The notes under the pieces are model-generated. The model was not told the DNA's origin. It was given only the letters and a program-made list of their open reading frames with translations, and did not search any database. 64,000 bases of DNA, taken from an uncultured Flavobacteriaceae bacterium (GTDB lineage Bacteria; Bacteroidota; Bacteroidia; Flavobacteriales; Flavobacteriaceae). Both the position numbers and the translations under genes were made by a program. Below are positions 17,831-26,677 of the stretch, one piece after another (positions within the stretch are counted from its first letter, which is position 1; every line of letters starts with the position of its first letter). Where the stretch lies: contig CALSUE010000003.1 of the NCBI GenBank assembly GCA_943789455.1, positions 1-64,000 of the forward strand. Reading direction: 5' to 3'.

Positions 17831-20023
17831 ATGAAAAATATTTTTATTGCAATTTTTTTTGTCAGTTTTTGTGCTTTTTCACAAACCTCAAACAAGTCTG
17901 TACTTGCAAAATACACAGATGATGAAATTAAAATTGATGGTGTTTTAGATGAAACTTCATGGGAAACAGTAGCACCAGCTACTAATTTTTATCAGTATTT
18001 CCCAACAGACACAGCACAGGCTAAAAGACAGGTTGAAATTAAGTTTATGTTTAGCGACAGAAATTTATATGTTGGAATAAAAGTATATGCCAAAGGAAAA
18101 GATTATATCATTCCTTCCTTACGTAGAGATTTTAGAGGTGGCGCTAATGACAGTGTAACGCTCCTCTTCGATACTTTTAATGACGGAACCAATGCGTTTG
18201 TCTTTGGCTCAAACCCATACGGGGTTCGAAGAGAGATATTACTCTCCGGAGGTGGGAATGAAAGACAAGGTTTTAATAGTGCTTGGGATACCAAGTGGGT
18301 AGGAGAATCTGTAATTCATGATAATCATTATATCTTAGAATGGAAAATTCCTCTGTCTGCTTTTAAATATAAAGAAGGAGAAACGAAATGGCGATTTAAT
18401 AGCTATCACTTTGACACACAGGACAATGAAAGAAATACTTGGATAAATATCCCTCAAAATCAAAATATTTACAACCTAGCTTTTATGGGTGACCTTATTT
18501 TTGACCGACCTTTAGGTAAGTCTAAGTCTCCTGTTTCTATCATTCCTTTTGTGAATACAATTACTTCAAAAGATTTTGAGAATAACGAAAATACCAGTAG
18601 TTTTAAAATTGGAGGCGATGCGAAGTTAACGATTGCTAATAGCATGAATTTAGATCTTACATTAAACCCAGATTTCTCGCAAGTAGAAGTAGATCAGCAG
18701 GTAACAAATTTAACACGATTTGAAGTTGGATTACCAGAGAGAAGACAGTTTTTTATTGAAAATAGTGATTTGTTTGGCAGCTTTGGAGATGGTAGAGATT
18801 CAAATCCTTTTTTTTCTAGACGAATTGGGATCGCAAGAAACATCGATGGCGAAAGTATCGAAAATAGAATTATTGCAGGTGTAAGATTAAGTGGAAAAGT
18901 GAATAATAATTTACGCCTTGGTATTTTAAGCATGCAAACCGATGAAGATATTGCCAATGAAATTCCTACAGTAAATAATTCAGTGATTTCTCTTCAACAT
19001 AAAGTATTTAGTAGGTCTAATATTAGTGTACTTTTCATCAACAAGCAAGCAACCAAAGACTACGATTTTGTTAACGAAGAAGATACCTACAATAGGGTTT
19101 TAGGCATAGATTATAGCCTGGCCTCTAAAGACAATACTTGGAGTGGTAAATATTTCTTTCATAAATCATTTTCTCCAGGAATAAGCTCTAATGATTTTTC
19201 AGCTGGTTTTAGAACCCAATTTAACAATAGATTTTTAAATGTTCGACTTAGTGGAGTTTTTATAGCTGATGATTTTAGATCAGATCTAGGCTTTATTAGA
19301 AGAACTGATATTCTCAAAATAAATCCACAAATTGAATTAAAATTTTGGCCTAAGAATGGAAGAATTCAACGTCATTCTTTTTCAGTTATGCCCATTTCTA
19401 TTTGGCGTCCAGAATTAGACTATGAAAATTCTGATTATACAATTATTAGCACTTGGGAAGCAAATTTTCAAAACAGTTCTCAACTCCGTCTAGAAATGTT
19501 CAATAGATACGTAAAATTATATAACGAATTTGATCCTACAAGAACAGACAACGCAGTTCCTTTACCTGCAGATCAAAATTATTATTACACAAGTTTTGAA
19601 GTAAGTTATAGATCTGACCAACGTAAAAAAGTATTTTATAGAATTAACCCATCAATAGGTCAATTTTATAATGGGAATAAGTATTCTTTAGAAACTTCTC
19701 TTTCATTGAGGTTACAGCCTTATTTTTCTGGTTCTATTCAGATGAATTACGATAAAATAGATTTACCCGACCCATATCCAGATGCTTCAATTTGGTTAAT
19801 TGGACCAAGATTAGATGTCACTTTCAGTAAAAATATGTTTTGGTCTACCTTTTTCCAATACAGTACACAAAGAGAAAATCTTAGTATTAATACAAGATTT
19901 CAATGGAGAGTTGCCCCGTTATCTGATTTATTCCTTGTTTACAATGACAATTACGCAACAACTGTCTTTAGCCCTAGATTTAGATCATTAAATTTAAAAT
20001 TTACCTACTGGCTAAATATTTAG
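17831..20023 (+). CDS. DUF5916 protein with N-terminal CBM9-like domain, outer membrane
   Basis: 730 aa. Signal peptide ending CAFSQ. Residues about 25-220 resemble carbohydrate-binding module family 9 (IKIDGVLDETSWE, then FMFSDRNLYVGIKVYA). The rest is a DUF5916 barrel with many aromatic-ending strands, closing with LNLKFTYWLNI. The hallmark LNPDFSQVEVDQQVTNLTRF is present. Proteins of this family are widespread in Bacteroidota, often near proteases or amidohydrolases. Role unknown. It precedes a large secreted metalloprotease by 57 bp on the same strand, with no terminator between, so the two may be co-expressed. Confidence 0.85.
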   Translation: MKNIFIAIFFVSFCAFSQTSNKSVLAKYTDDEIKIDGVLDETSWETVAPATNFYQYFPTDTAQAKRQVEIKFMFSDRNLYVGIKVYAKGKDYIIPSLRRDFRGGANDSVTLLFDTFNDGTNAFVFGSNPYGVRREILLSGGGNERQGFNSAWDTKWVGESVIHDNHYILEWKIPLSAFKYKEGETKWRFNSYHFDTQDNERNTWINIPQNQNIYNLAFMGDLIFDRPLGKSKSPVSIIPFVNTITSKDFENNENTSSFKIGGDAKLTIANSMNLDLTLNPDFSQVEVDQQVTNLTRFEVGLPERRQFFIENSDLFGSFGDGRDSNPFFSRRIGIARNIDGESIENRIIAGVRLSGKVNNNLRLGILSMQTDEDIANEIPTVNNSVISLQHKVFSRSNISVLFINKQATKDYDFVNEEDTYNRVLGIDYSLASKDNTWSGKYFFHKSFSPGISSNDFSAGFRTQFNNRFLNVRLSGVFIADDFRSDLGFIRRTDILKINPQIELKFWPKNGRIQRHSFSVMPISIWRPELDYENSDYTIISTWEANFQNSSQLRLEMFNRYVKLYNEFDPTRTDNAVPLPADQNYYYTSFEVSYRSDQRKKVFYRINPSIGQFYNGNKYSLETSLSLRLQPYFSGSIQMNYDKIDLPDPYPDASIWLIGPRLDVTFSKNMFWSTFFQYSTQRENLSINTRFQWRVAPLSDLFLVYNDNYATTVFSPRFRSLNLKFTYWLNI

Positions 20024-20080
20024 TCTAAAAATTATATAAATAATAAAAAATCAATTCATAATTAATTTAAACAGATTAAA

Positions 20081-22588
20081 ATGCTACACAAATTACTTAC
20101 AAAAATCTTTATAGTTTTTTTCCTTTTGGGAATTACATCAACCGTTGATGCACAGACTGGAAGAATAAAAAAACAAAAAAAGAAGAAAACTACTGAAATT
20201 CAAAAACCAAAACCAAAACCAAAACCGAAAAAAGGTGCTATCCTTCCCTATGGAAAAGTGGTAACCAAAGAAATGAAAACTGATGAGGGCTTATTTAAGG
20301 TTCATTCTGCTGATGATACATATCTTTTTGAAGTTCCAGACACCCTATTTAACAGAGAAATGTTAATGGTTACTAGAATTGCTAAGACTGCCAACGGAAT
20401 AGGTTTTGGAGGAGGAAAAACAAATACACAGGTACTACGCTGGCAAAGAAAAGGGAAAAACATATTGTTAAGGGTGGTTTCACATAATGTTGTAGCAGAC
20501 ACCATTTTACCAGTTCACGAAGCTGTCGTAAACTCTAACTTTGAGCCTGTTCTATTTTCATTTCCGATAAAGGCATTTAATAAAGACACTACTGCTGTTG
20601 TTATTGATGCTACCTCTTTATTTTCTACCGATGTAAAACCTCTTGGGTTTCCACAGTTTTATCGTTCTAGATATAAAATATCAAGAATGGATAAAACACG
20701 TTCATACATAGATAGGGTAAGTAGTTATCCTGAAAATATAGAAGTTAGGCATGTAAAAACATATTTTGCAGGTAAACCCCCATCCAATGGAAGTGTAGGT
20801 TCTATTTCTGTTGAGATGAGTAACTCTATGATTTTACTTCCTAAAACACCCATGAAACGTCGTTATTTTGACGAAAGAGTTGGATGGTTTGCTCGAGGAC
20901 AAGTTGATTATGGTCTCGAAGATCAAAGAAGCAAGACTGTTACTTACCTAGATAGATGGAGATTAGAAGTAAAGGACGAAGATCTAGATAAATTTAAAGC
21001 TGGTGAATTAGTAGAACCGAAAAAACAAATAGTTTATTATGTTGATAGAGCCACTCCTGAAGTTTGGAGACAATACATTAAACAGGGAATTGAAGATTGG
21101 CAAGTGGCTTTTGAAGCTGCTGGTTTTAAAAATGCAATTATAGCGAAAGATCCACCTAGTAAAGAGGAAGACCCAGATTGGTCTCCTGAAGATGTAAGAT
21201 ACTCTGTAGTACGTTATCTAGCATCACCAATACCCAATGCAAATGGTCCTCATGTTAGTGACCCACGTTCGGGAGAAATTCTAGAATCTGATATTAATTG
21301 GTATCATAATGTAATGAGTTTGTTGCGTAATTGGTTCTTTATCCAAACAGCAGCAATTAACCCTGAAGCTCAAACTATTGAATTTAAAGACGAAGTAATG
21401 GGACGTTTAATTCGTTTTGTTTCTTCACATGAAGTTGGACATACATTAGGGCTACCACACAATATGGGTTCTAGTGCAGCATACCCTGTAGATTCATTAA
21501 GATCTGCTTCTTTTACCAAGAAGTTCGGAACCGCTCCTTCAATCATGGATTATGCTCGTTTTAATTATATAGCACAACCTGAAGATAAAGGGGTTGCGTT
21601 AATGCCTGATATTGGACCCTATGATAAACATGCAATAGAATGGGGATATCGTCCAATATTAGATAAAACTGCCAAAGATGAAAAAGAAACACTAAATAAG
21701 TGGATTTTAGACAGAGCAGATAACCCAATATATCGTTTTGGTCATCAACAAGCTGGGGGTGTTGTAGATCCAAGTTCTCAAACCGAAGATCTTGGAGATG
21801 ACGCTATTAAAGCAAGTACATATGGTATCAAAAATTTACAAAGAATATTACCTAATATAGAAAAATGGACAACCAAAGATGGTGAAAACTATGACGAAAT
21901 GGCTACCATGTACGGTCAAGTTTTAAGTCAATTTAATAGATATATGGGGCATGTTACTGCTAATATTGGTGGTGTTTACGAATATTACAAAACTTCAAAT
22001 CAAGAAGGAGCTGTTTATTCTCACGTAGCCAAATCACATCAGAAAAATGCGTTACAGTTTATCAACAAAGAGCTTTTTTCTACTCCAACATGGATGATTG
22101 ATAATAACATCTACTCTAAGACTCAATTTTCTGGAGCAATTGAAAAAATTGGAAATGTTCAAACAAGAACTTTAAATAATATTCTAGATTCAGGGAGAAT
22201 GGCTCGTATGATAGAAAACCAAACAATGAATGGTTCTAATGCTTACACTTTAGTCTCAATGTTTTCAGATTTAAGAAGAGGAGTTTGGTCAGAATTGTAC
22301 AATGGTAAAAGAATAGACACTTACAAAAGAAACTTGCAAAGAGCACATATTAATCGTTTAGATTACTTGTTAAACACTGCAAAAAATCAAAGAGGAACAA
22401 ATAGTGGATACTTTAAACAAAGTGCGGTAAATATTGGTCAATCAGATATTAAAGCGATGGTAAGAGGAGAATTAAATAGAATAAAACGCGACGTTAGATC
22501 AGCTATTTCTAAGGCTCCAAATACAACTAGTAGATATCACTTACAAGACGCTATTGCACGAATAAATAAGGCATTAGATCCTAAATAA
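20081..22588 (+). CDS. Secreted zinc-dependent metalloprotease (DUF5117/DUF4953 type)
   Basis: 835 aa. Signal peptide ending TVDAQ, followed by a basic Lys-Pro-rich linker (IQKPKPKPKPKKG). The N-terminal half matches the DUF5118/DUF5117 arrangement. The catalytic domain has the metzincin motif HEVGHTLGLPH (450-460) and a Met-turn-like SIMDYARFNY. It should be exported and degrade protein outside the cytoplasm; the physiological target is unknown. There is no recognisable C-terminal T9SS signal. A strong terminator follows. Confidence 0.9.
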   Translation: MLHKLLTKIFIVFFLLGITSTVDAQTGRIKKQKKKKTTEIQKPKPKPKPKKGAILPYGKVVTKEMKTDEGLFKVHSADDTYLFEVPDTLFNREMLMVTRIAKTANGIGFGGGKTNTQVLRWQRKGKNILLRVVSHNVVADTILPVHEAVVNSNFEPVLFSFPIKAFNKDTTAVVIDATSLFSTDVKPLGFPQFYRSRYKISRMDKTRSYIDRVSSYPENIEVRHVKTYFAGKPPSNGSVGSISVEMSNSMILLPKTPMKRRYFDERVGWFARGQVDYGLEDQRSKTVTYLDRWRLEVKDEDLDKFKAGELVEPKKQIVYYVDRATPEVWRQYIKQGIEDWQVAFEAAGFKNAIIAKDPPSKEEDPDWSPEDVRYSVVRYLASPIPNANGPHVSDPRSGEILESDINWYHNVMSLLRNWFFIQTAAINPEAQTIEFKDEVMGRLIRFVSSHEVGHTLGLPHNMGSSAAYPVDSLRSASFTKKFGTAPSIMDYARFNYIAQPEDKGVALMPDIGPYDKHAIEWGYRPILDKTAKDEKETLNKWILDRADNPIYRFGHQQAGGVVDPSSQTEDLGDDAIKASTYGIKNLQRILPNIEKWTTKDGENYDEMATMYGQVLSQFNRYMGHVTANIGGVYEYYKTSNQEGAVYSHVAKSHQKNALQFINKELFSTPTWMIDNNIYSKTQFSGAIEKIGNVQTRTLNNILDSGRMARMIENQTMNGSNAYTLVSMFSDLRRGVWSELYNGKRIDTYKRNLQRAHINRLDYLLNTAKNQRGTNSGYFKQSAVNIGQSDIKAMVRGELNRIKRDVRSAISKAPNTTSRYHLQDAIARINKALDPK

Positions 22589-22604
22589 TTACTTCTTAAG
22601 TAAT

Positions 22605-22640
22605 AAAAAAAAGCCTCGCATTCTGCGAGGCTTTTTTTTA
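22605..22640. terminator. Bidirectional intrinsic terminator
   Basis: AGCCTCGC (22612-22619), ATTCT loop, GCGAGGCT (22625-22632), with A and T runs. It is the most GC-rich hairpin in the window and separates the metalloprotease gene from the convergent DUF3127 gene. Confidence 0.9.
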
Positions 22641-22646
22641 TTACTT

Positions 22647-23012
22647 TTAAAATGGTAAATCATCTGGCTCGTCACTTGATAAGTCTGGAGCAGGTTGAAA
22701 TTGTTCTGCTGGAGGCGCTTGAGAAGGAGCTGCTTGAGCTAAACTCTCTATTCTCCATCCTTGAACAGAGTTAAAATACTTTGCTTCTCCTTGAGGATTA
22801 ATCCATTCTCTACCTCTTAAGTTGATTGAAACTTTTACATCCTGACCCACAGAGTAATTGTTTAATAAATCACATTTATCTTGAACAAACTCAATCATAA
22901 TCATTTGAGGATATTGCTCATCTGTTGTAACTACTACTTCTCTTTTTCTGAAGCCATTACTTCCAAAAGTTTGAACTTCTCCAATTAATTTAACTTTACC
23001 TATAACTTCCAT
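22647..23012 (-). CDS. DUF3127 protein, SSB-like with acidic C-terminal tip
   Basis: 121 aa from the ATG at 23012. The longer frame from 23042 would overlap the upstream gene, while 23012 leaves a 5-bp gap and gives the start MEVIGKVKLIGE. The body looks like an OB-fold: GKVKLIGEVQTFG, KREVVVTTDEQ, then QDVKVSINLRGREW. A flexible Ala/Pro/Gln linker follows, and the protein ends SSDEPDDLPF. That end closely resembles the acidic partner-binding tip of single-stranded-DNA-binding protein. A role in ssDNA or RNA transactions is inference. Operon with the flavin reductase gene. Confidence 0.82.
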   Translation of the reverse strand: MEVIGKVKLIGEVQTFGSNGFRKREVVVTTDEQYPQMIMIEFVQDKCDLLNNYSVGQDVKVSINLRGREWINPQGEAKYFNSVQGWRIESLAQAAPSQAPPAEQFQPAPDLSSDEPDDLPF

Positions 23013-23017
23013 AATTC

Positions 23018-23878
23018 TTATTTTAATAAAAGTACTTTCCAAGCACTTTCTGTATCGTTATTTTCTAAATACTCTTGAGCAAATGTATGTTTTTTTACCA
23101 TTTCTAAACCAATAAACTGGGGATGTTCTTTTGCAAAGTTATCAACATCTTGATCAGTTGGCAACAATGTTATATTCCCAAGCATCCCTAAATTATTTCC
23201 TGTTAAAACAGTACTATTTTTAATAGCTGAAGGAATTTGATCTATACCTATCCCTAATGTAGAAACTGGTTTTGGAATTTCAAAAAAACCATCTCGAGCT
23301 CTAGAATAATAGCTCCCTCCTGCTCTTGCGACTAAATCAATTTTATGCTGATCAATCATTCCATTTGCATCTAAAACTGACTCATTAATATGAATTTTAA
23401 CTACTTCACACACAATCAAATTTCCAGCACCACCTTCATCTCCAGTATAAATAATATCCGTTACCTTACATTCAAATTGAACTGGGGACTCTGCAACTCT
23501 AAAAGGCTTAACCTCATCCGAGGAAAGCATTGTAAAACCTGCTTTTTCAAATTCGTTTACACCCTCTGGATATTCTGAACTACTCAATGACATTTGTTGA
23601 ACTATGTCATAATTTACGACGTTTATTACAACCTCTTTAACTTTTTCAACATTCTGTAGCGTATGTTTGGTTGTATTACCACGAACTCTTCTAGCGGGAG
23701 AAAAAATCATCATGGGTGGATTAGAACCGAAGACGTTAAAAAAACTAAATGGAGACAAGTTTGGAGTTCCATGTTCATCAATTGTACTCGCAAAAGCTAT
23801 AGGCCTGGGTGCAACAGCACCCAATAAATAACCATGTAACTTACTTGTTGGAATTTCTTTAGGATTAATGGAAAGCAT
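23018..23878 (-). CDS. Flavin reductase family protein (FMN-binding split barrel)
   Basis: 286 aa, soluble. The N-terminal KLHGYLLGAVAPRPIAFAST and GTPNLSPFSFFNVFGSNPP are typical of the flavin reductase/NADH-FMN oxidoreductase-like family. These bind FMN at a split-barrel dimer interface and may reduce free flavin. Substrate not identifiable. Followed after 5 bp by the DUF3127 gene. Divergent from the histidine kinase at 23954 with only 75 bp between them. Confidence 0.87.
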   Translation of the reverse strand: MLSINPKEIPTSKLHGYLLGAVAPRPIAFASTIDEHGTPNLSPFSFFNVFGSNPPMMIFSPARRVRGNTTKHTLQNVEKVKEVVINVVNYDIVQQMSLSSSEYPEGVNEFEKAGFTMLSSDEVKPFRVAESPVQFECKVTDIIYTGDEGGAGNLIVCEVVKIHINESVLDANGMIDQHKIDLVARAGGSYYSRARDGFFEIPKPVSTLGIGIDQIPSAIKNSTVLTGNNLGMLGNITLLPTDQDVDNFAKEHPQFIGLEMVKKHTFAQEYLENNDTESAWKVLLLK

Positions 23879-23926
23879 GCACTAATTTTTAGTAGTAAAT
23901 ATACTATCAATTTTATAAATGAGTTA

Positions 23927-23934
23927 TACTTTTG
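23927..23934 (+). promoter_or_regulatory. Bacteroidota -7 box for the histidine kinase
   Basis: TACTTTTG, an exact TAnnTTTG match giving a leader of about 14 nt. A second match, TATATTTG at 23942-23949, is so close to the ATG that its transcript would be leaderless. Confidence 0.5.
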
Positions 23935-23953
23935 AATCTAGTATATTTGTTTA

Positions 23954-25114
23954 ATGAGTTTTTTTAAAAACACCATACTGCTAAAGCGAATTGTCATCCT
24001 AATTTCGTTTTCTATAGTTACATTAATACTATGGAACACGTATTCATTTTTTAAACGATTTAAAAATGAAGAGCGTTTAAAGATGGAAATAGTTGCAACA
24101 GCAATGAAAGAATTTGCAACAAATCAAGATTTAAATGCTGACGTTAGTTTAGAAGACAAGATTATAAAAAGCAACACTAGTATTCCAATGATTTTGGTAG
24201 ACGAAAATGGAAATATAGGTTTAGATTCTTACTTAAATTTAGATTCAGCAAAAGCAAAAGATCCAGCATATTTAAAAGCTCAGCTGGAAATTATGAAAGA
24301 GCAAAATAATCCTATTGAAATTACTTTTGCAAAAAACAGAAAACAATTTATCTACTACAGAAACTCAGATTTATTAAATAAATTATCTTATTATCCATTA
24401 ACCTTAATCTTAATTCTCTCACTATTTTTAGCATTAATCTACATGATGTTTACCTCAAGTAAGATTGCCGAACAAAATAAATTATGGACAGGCATGGCCA
24501 AGGAAACTGCGCATCAAATTGGCACTCCTTTGTCTTCACTTCTAGGGTGGATTGCCATTTTAAAAATGGAAAATATAAATGATAAATATGTTAATGAAAT
24601 AGAAAAAGACGTGCATCGTTTAAATACTATTGCGAATCGGTTTTCTAAGATAGGTTCACTACCGGCCTTAAAAAAATTAGATATTATTGCTGTTACTAAA
24701 AGTGCCTATGAATATTTAGAGTTTAGAAGTTCTAAACAAATTGCTTTTACATTTGAATCTTCTGAAGAAAAACTTTATAGTAATGTAAATGAAGAGTTAT
24801 ATGGTTGGGTTATAGAAAATTTAATTAAAAATGCCATTGATGCCATGTTGGGGAAAGGAAAATTAGCTCTAGTAATATCAGATGATGCTAAAAATATTGA
24901 AATTAACATTACAGATACTGGCAAAGGAATGGCAAAATCTCAGTTTAAAAAAATATTTAACCCAGGGTTTACTAGCAAAAAACGCGGTTGGGGATTAGGC
25001 TTATCGCTTTCTAAACGAATTATTGAAGATTATCATAAAGGAAAAATAGTTGTAAAAAATTCCGAGCTCAATAAAGGAACAACATTTCAGATTATTTTAG
25101 CTAAAGTTACTTGA
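23954..25114 (+). CDS. Membrane sensor histidine kinase
   Basis: 386 aa. Topology: membrane segments at about 11-29 and 147-166 enclosing a periplasmic sensor domain of about 115 residues with no motif I recognise. The cytoplasmic kinase has its phospho-acceptor H187 in KETAHQIGTPLSSL, N-box ENLIKNAIDAM, G1 DTGKGM and G2 GWGLGLSLSK. There is no HAMP domain. No response regulator is adjacent, so it is an orphan kinase in this window. The 3' end overlaps the convergent HIT gene by 18 bp. Confidence 0.92.
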   Translation: MSFFKNTILLKRIVILISFSIVTLILWNTYSFFKRFKNEERLKMEIVATAMKEFATNQDLNADVSLEDKIIKSNTSIPMILVDENGNIGLDSYLNLDSAKAKDPAYLKAQLEIMKEQNNPIEITFAKNRKQFIYYRNSDLLNKLSYYPLTLILILSLFLALIYMMFTSSKIAEQNKLWTGMAKETAHQIGTPLSSLLGWIAILKMENINDKYVNEIEKDVHRLNTIANRFSKIGSLPALKKLDIIAVTKSAYEYLEFRSSKQIAFTFESSEEKLYSNVNEELYGWVIENLIKNAIDAMLGKGKLALVISDDAKNIEINITDTGKGMAKSQFKKIFNPGFTSKKRGWGLGLSLSKRIIEDYHKGKIVVKNSELNKGTTFQIILAKVT

Positions 25115-25486
25115 TATATCTTTAGCTAAACTTTCAAACTCATTGGAAGTTAATTTTTCTTTCTCTACAAATCTCATATTACTCATTGTATTAATAGGAA
25201 TTAAATGCACATGAACATGGGGTACTTCTAGACCTATAACACTCATTCCAATTCGTTTACAAGGAACTGTTTTCTCTATAGCTTTTGCTACTCGATAAGA
25301 AAAACGCATTAAGTCTAAATACTCCTTTTGATCTAAATCAAATAATTTATTAATTTCTTTTTTAGGAATTACTAGCGTATGGCCTTTTGTATTTGGATTA
25401 ATGTCTAAAAAAGCGAGATAATTGTCATCTTCTGCAAGTTTATAAGAAGGTATTTCTCCTGAAACAATCTTTGTGAAAATACTCAT
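25097..25486 (-). CDS. HIT family nucleotide-binding protein
   Basis: 129 aa. The triad motif reads HVHVHLIP, and the N-terminal FTKIVSGEIPSYKLAEDD is typical of the Hint branch, which hydrolyses nucleotide phosphoramidates. The exact substrate is not predictable. It lies downstream of greA on the same strand, but a terminator between them suggests read-through only or separate expression. Confidence 0.93.
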   Translation of the reverse strand: MSIFTKIVSGEIPSYKLAEDDNYLAFLDINPNTKGHTLVIPKKEINKLFDLDQKEYLDLMRFSYRVAKAIEKTVPCKRIGMSVIGLEVPHVHVHLIPINTMSNMRFVEKEKLTSNEFESLAKDISSNFS

Positions 25487-25510
25487 ATTTGTCTATTTTT
25501 TATAAAAATA

Positions 25511-25540
25511 AAAAACGCTTTCTATTAGAAAAGCGTTTCA
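25511..25540 (-). terminator. Intrinsic terminator of greA
   Basis: AAACGCTTT (25513-25521) pairs with AAAGCGTTT (25530-25538). Read on the minus strand the hairpin is followed by a T-rich run, as expected for greA. Confidence 0.82.
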
Positions 25541-25560
25541 TTCAACTATTTTAATATTTT

Positions 25561-26034
25561 TTATCTTGAAACTTCAGTAACCTCAAATTTCATAATACCA
25601 TTAGGTACTTCAATTTCTACATTATCACCTAATTCTTTACCTAACAACCCTTTACCTATCGGTGAGTTTACAGATAATTTTCCATTTTTAATATCAGATT
25701 CAGAATCAGCAACTAGGGTGTATGAAAACTCCATCCCATTGGTTGAGTTTTTAATTTTAATTTTAGAATGAATTAAAATTTTAGACACATCTAATTGAGA
25801 TTCGTCAATAATTCTAGCACTTGCTACTACATTTTTAAGCTTCGCTATCTTTGTTTCAAGCAAAGACTGTTCTTCTTTTGCTGCATGATATTCAGCATTT
25901 TCACTCAAATCACCTTTATCTCTTGCATCTGCAATCTCCTGAGTTACTCTTGGTCTTTCAACTTGCTCTAACTGTAATAATTCTTCTTTTAATTTTTTTA
26001 ATCCTTCTGGGGTATAATAGGAAACATCACTCAT
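25561..26034 (-). CDS. greA: Transcription elongation factor GreA
   Basis: 157 aa. GreA rescues backtracked RNA polymerase by stimulating transcript cleavage. The N-terminal coiled coil carries YYTPEGLKKLKEELLQLE and the acidic tip segment ARDKGDLSENAEYHAAKE. The C-terminal FKBP-like domain has SPIGKGLLGKELGDNVEIEVP. Full length for the family. The leader is about 100 nt and begins with a strong hairpin (see separate entry). Confidence 0.97.
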   Translation of the reverse strand: MSDVSYYTPEGLKKLKEELLQLEQVERPRVTQEIADARDKGDLSENAEYHAAKEEQSLLETKIAKLKNVVASARIIDESQLDVSKILIHSKIKIKNSTNGMEFSYTLVADSESDIKNGKLSVNSPIGKGLLGKELGDNVEIEVPNGIMKFEVTEVSR

Positions 26035-26100
26035 GATTTCTAATTTTTGAAACTTTTTCGATTATTTTTTAAAAAAAAACAACCTTCAATATAAAATAGA

Positions 26101-26131
26101 AAATCTCATAGCCTTTTACAGGATGAGATTT
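26101..26131 (-). promoter_or_regulatory. Stem-loop at the 5' end of the greA leader
   Basis: AAATCTCAT (26101-26109) pairs with ATGAGATTT (26123-26131), with an inner CCT/AGG extension. On the minus strand the stem is followed by TTTCTATTTTATATT, a U-rich stretch. It lies right after the predicted transcript start, so it could be a 5'-stabilising structure or an attenuator. Confidence 0.45.
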
Positions 26132-26137
26132 ACAGTA

Positions 26138-26145
26138 CAAATGTA
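26138..26145 (-). promoter_or_regulatory. Bacteroidota -7 box for greA
   Basis: Reads TACATTTG on the minus strand, an exact TAnnTTTG match. Predicts a transcript start near 26132 and a leader of about 97 nt. Confidence 0.5.
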
Positions 26146-26196
26146 CAAAATATTTGTAAATTGTGCTTTTTTAAAGTAATGTTGAAAAAATTCAAT

Positions 26197-26619
26197 ATGA
26201 AAAAAATATTTTTTTTAACCGCTATAGTTCTGTCTTTAGGATGTACAAATAATGCTATTGACAATAATTGTTTCCCTTTTATAACGGTAAACGAAACCAT
26301 AAACCTAGACCTTCCTCAATTCATAGATCTGCAGGTTCCTGGTGGATGGGCCTATACAAGTGGTGGATTGCAAGGATTGATTGTTTACAACTTAAATGGC
26401 GTTCAATTTAAAGCTTTTGACAGATTATGTCCAGGACAAAATCTTTCCTCTTGTTCTCAAATGACCGTTGGAAGCAATCTGCGAATTATATGCTCATGTG
26501 ATGATAGTGAATTTAATATTTTAAATGGAGCACCTTTAACCGAAGGAAGTACATGTTTTGCAAATGAATACTTAGTGGATAATGTAAATGGTTCACTTCT
26601 TAGAATCACCAATTATTAA
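26197..26619 (+). CDS. Rieske-fold-like lipoprotein lacking the histidine ligands
   Basis: 140 aa from the ATG at 26197, chosen because it begins the lipoprotein signal MKKIFFLTAIVLSLGC. The core looks like a Rieske domain: a first box RLCPGQN, where CxH is expected, and a second box CSCDDSEFN, where CxxH-G-x-x-F is expected, followed by NGAPLTEG. The Cys positions are kept but both His positions are replaced (Gly and Asp), so an ordinary 2Fe-2S Rieske cluster is unlikely. Upstream of purK on the same strand but separated by a purK promoter box. Role unknown. Confidence 0.7.
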   Translation: MKKIFFLTAIVLSLGCTNNAIDNNCFPFITVNETINLDLPQFIDLQVPGGWAYTSGGLQGLIVYNLNGVQFKAFDRLCPGQNLSSCSQMTVGSNLRIICSCDDSEFNILNGAPLTEGSTCFANEYLVDNVNGSLLRITNY

Positions 26620-26644
26620 TATATAAAATAGACAATAGAATGCG

Positions 26645-26652
26645 TACTTTTG
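26645..26652 (+). promoter_or_regulatory. Bacteroidota -7 box for purKE
   Basis: TACTTTTG, exact TAnnTTTG match, 26 bp before the TTG start of purK. No ATG lies in frame between the box and that TTG. Confidence 0.55.
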
Positions 26653-26677
26653 TTTTTTATATCAATACCACATTGTT

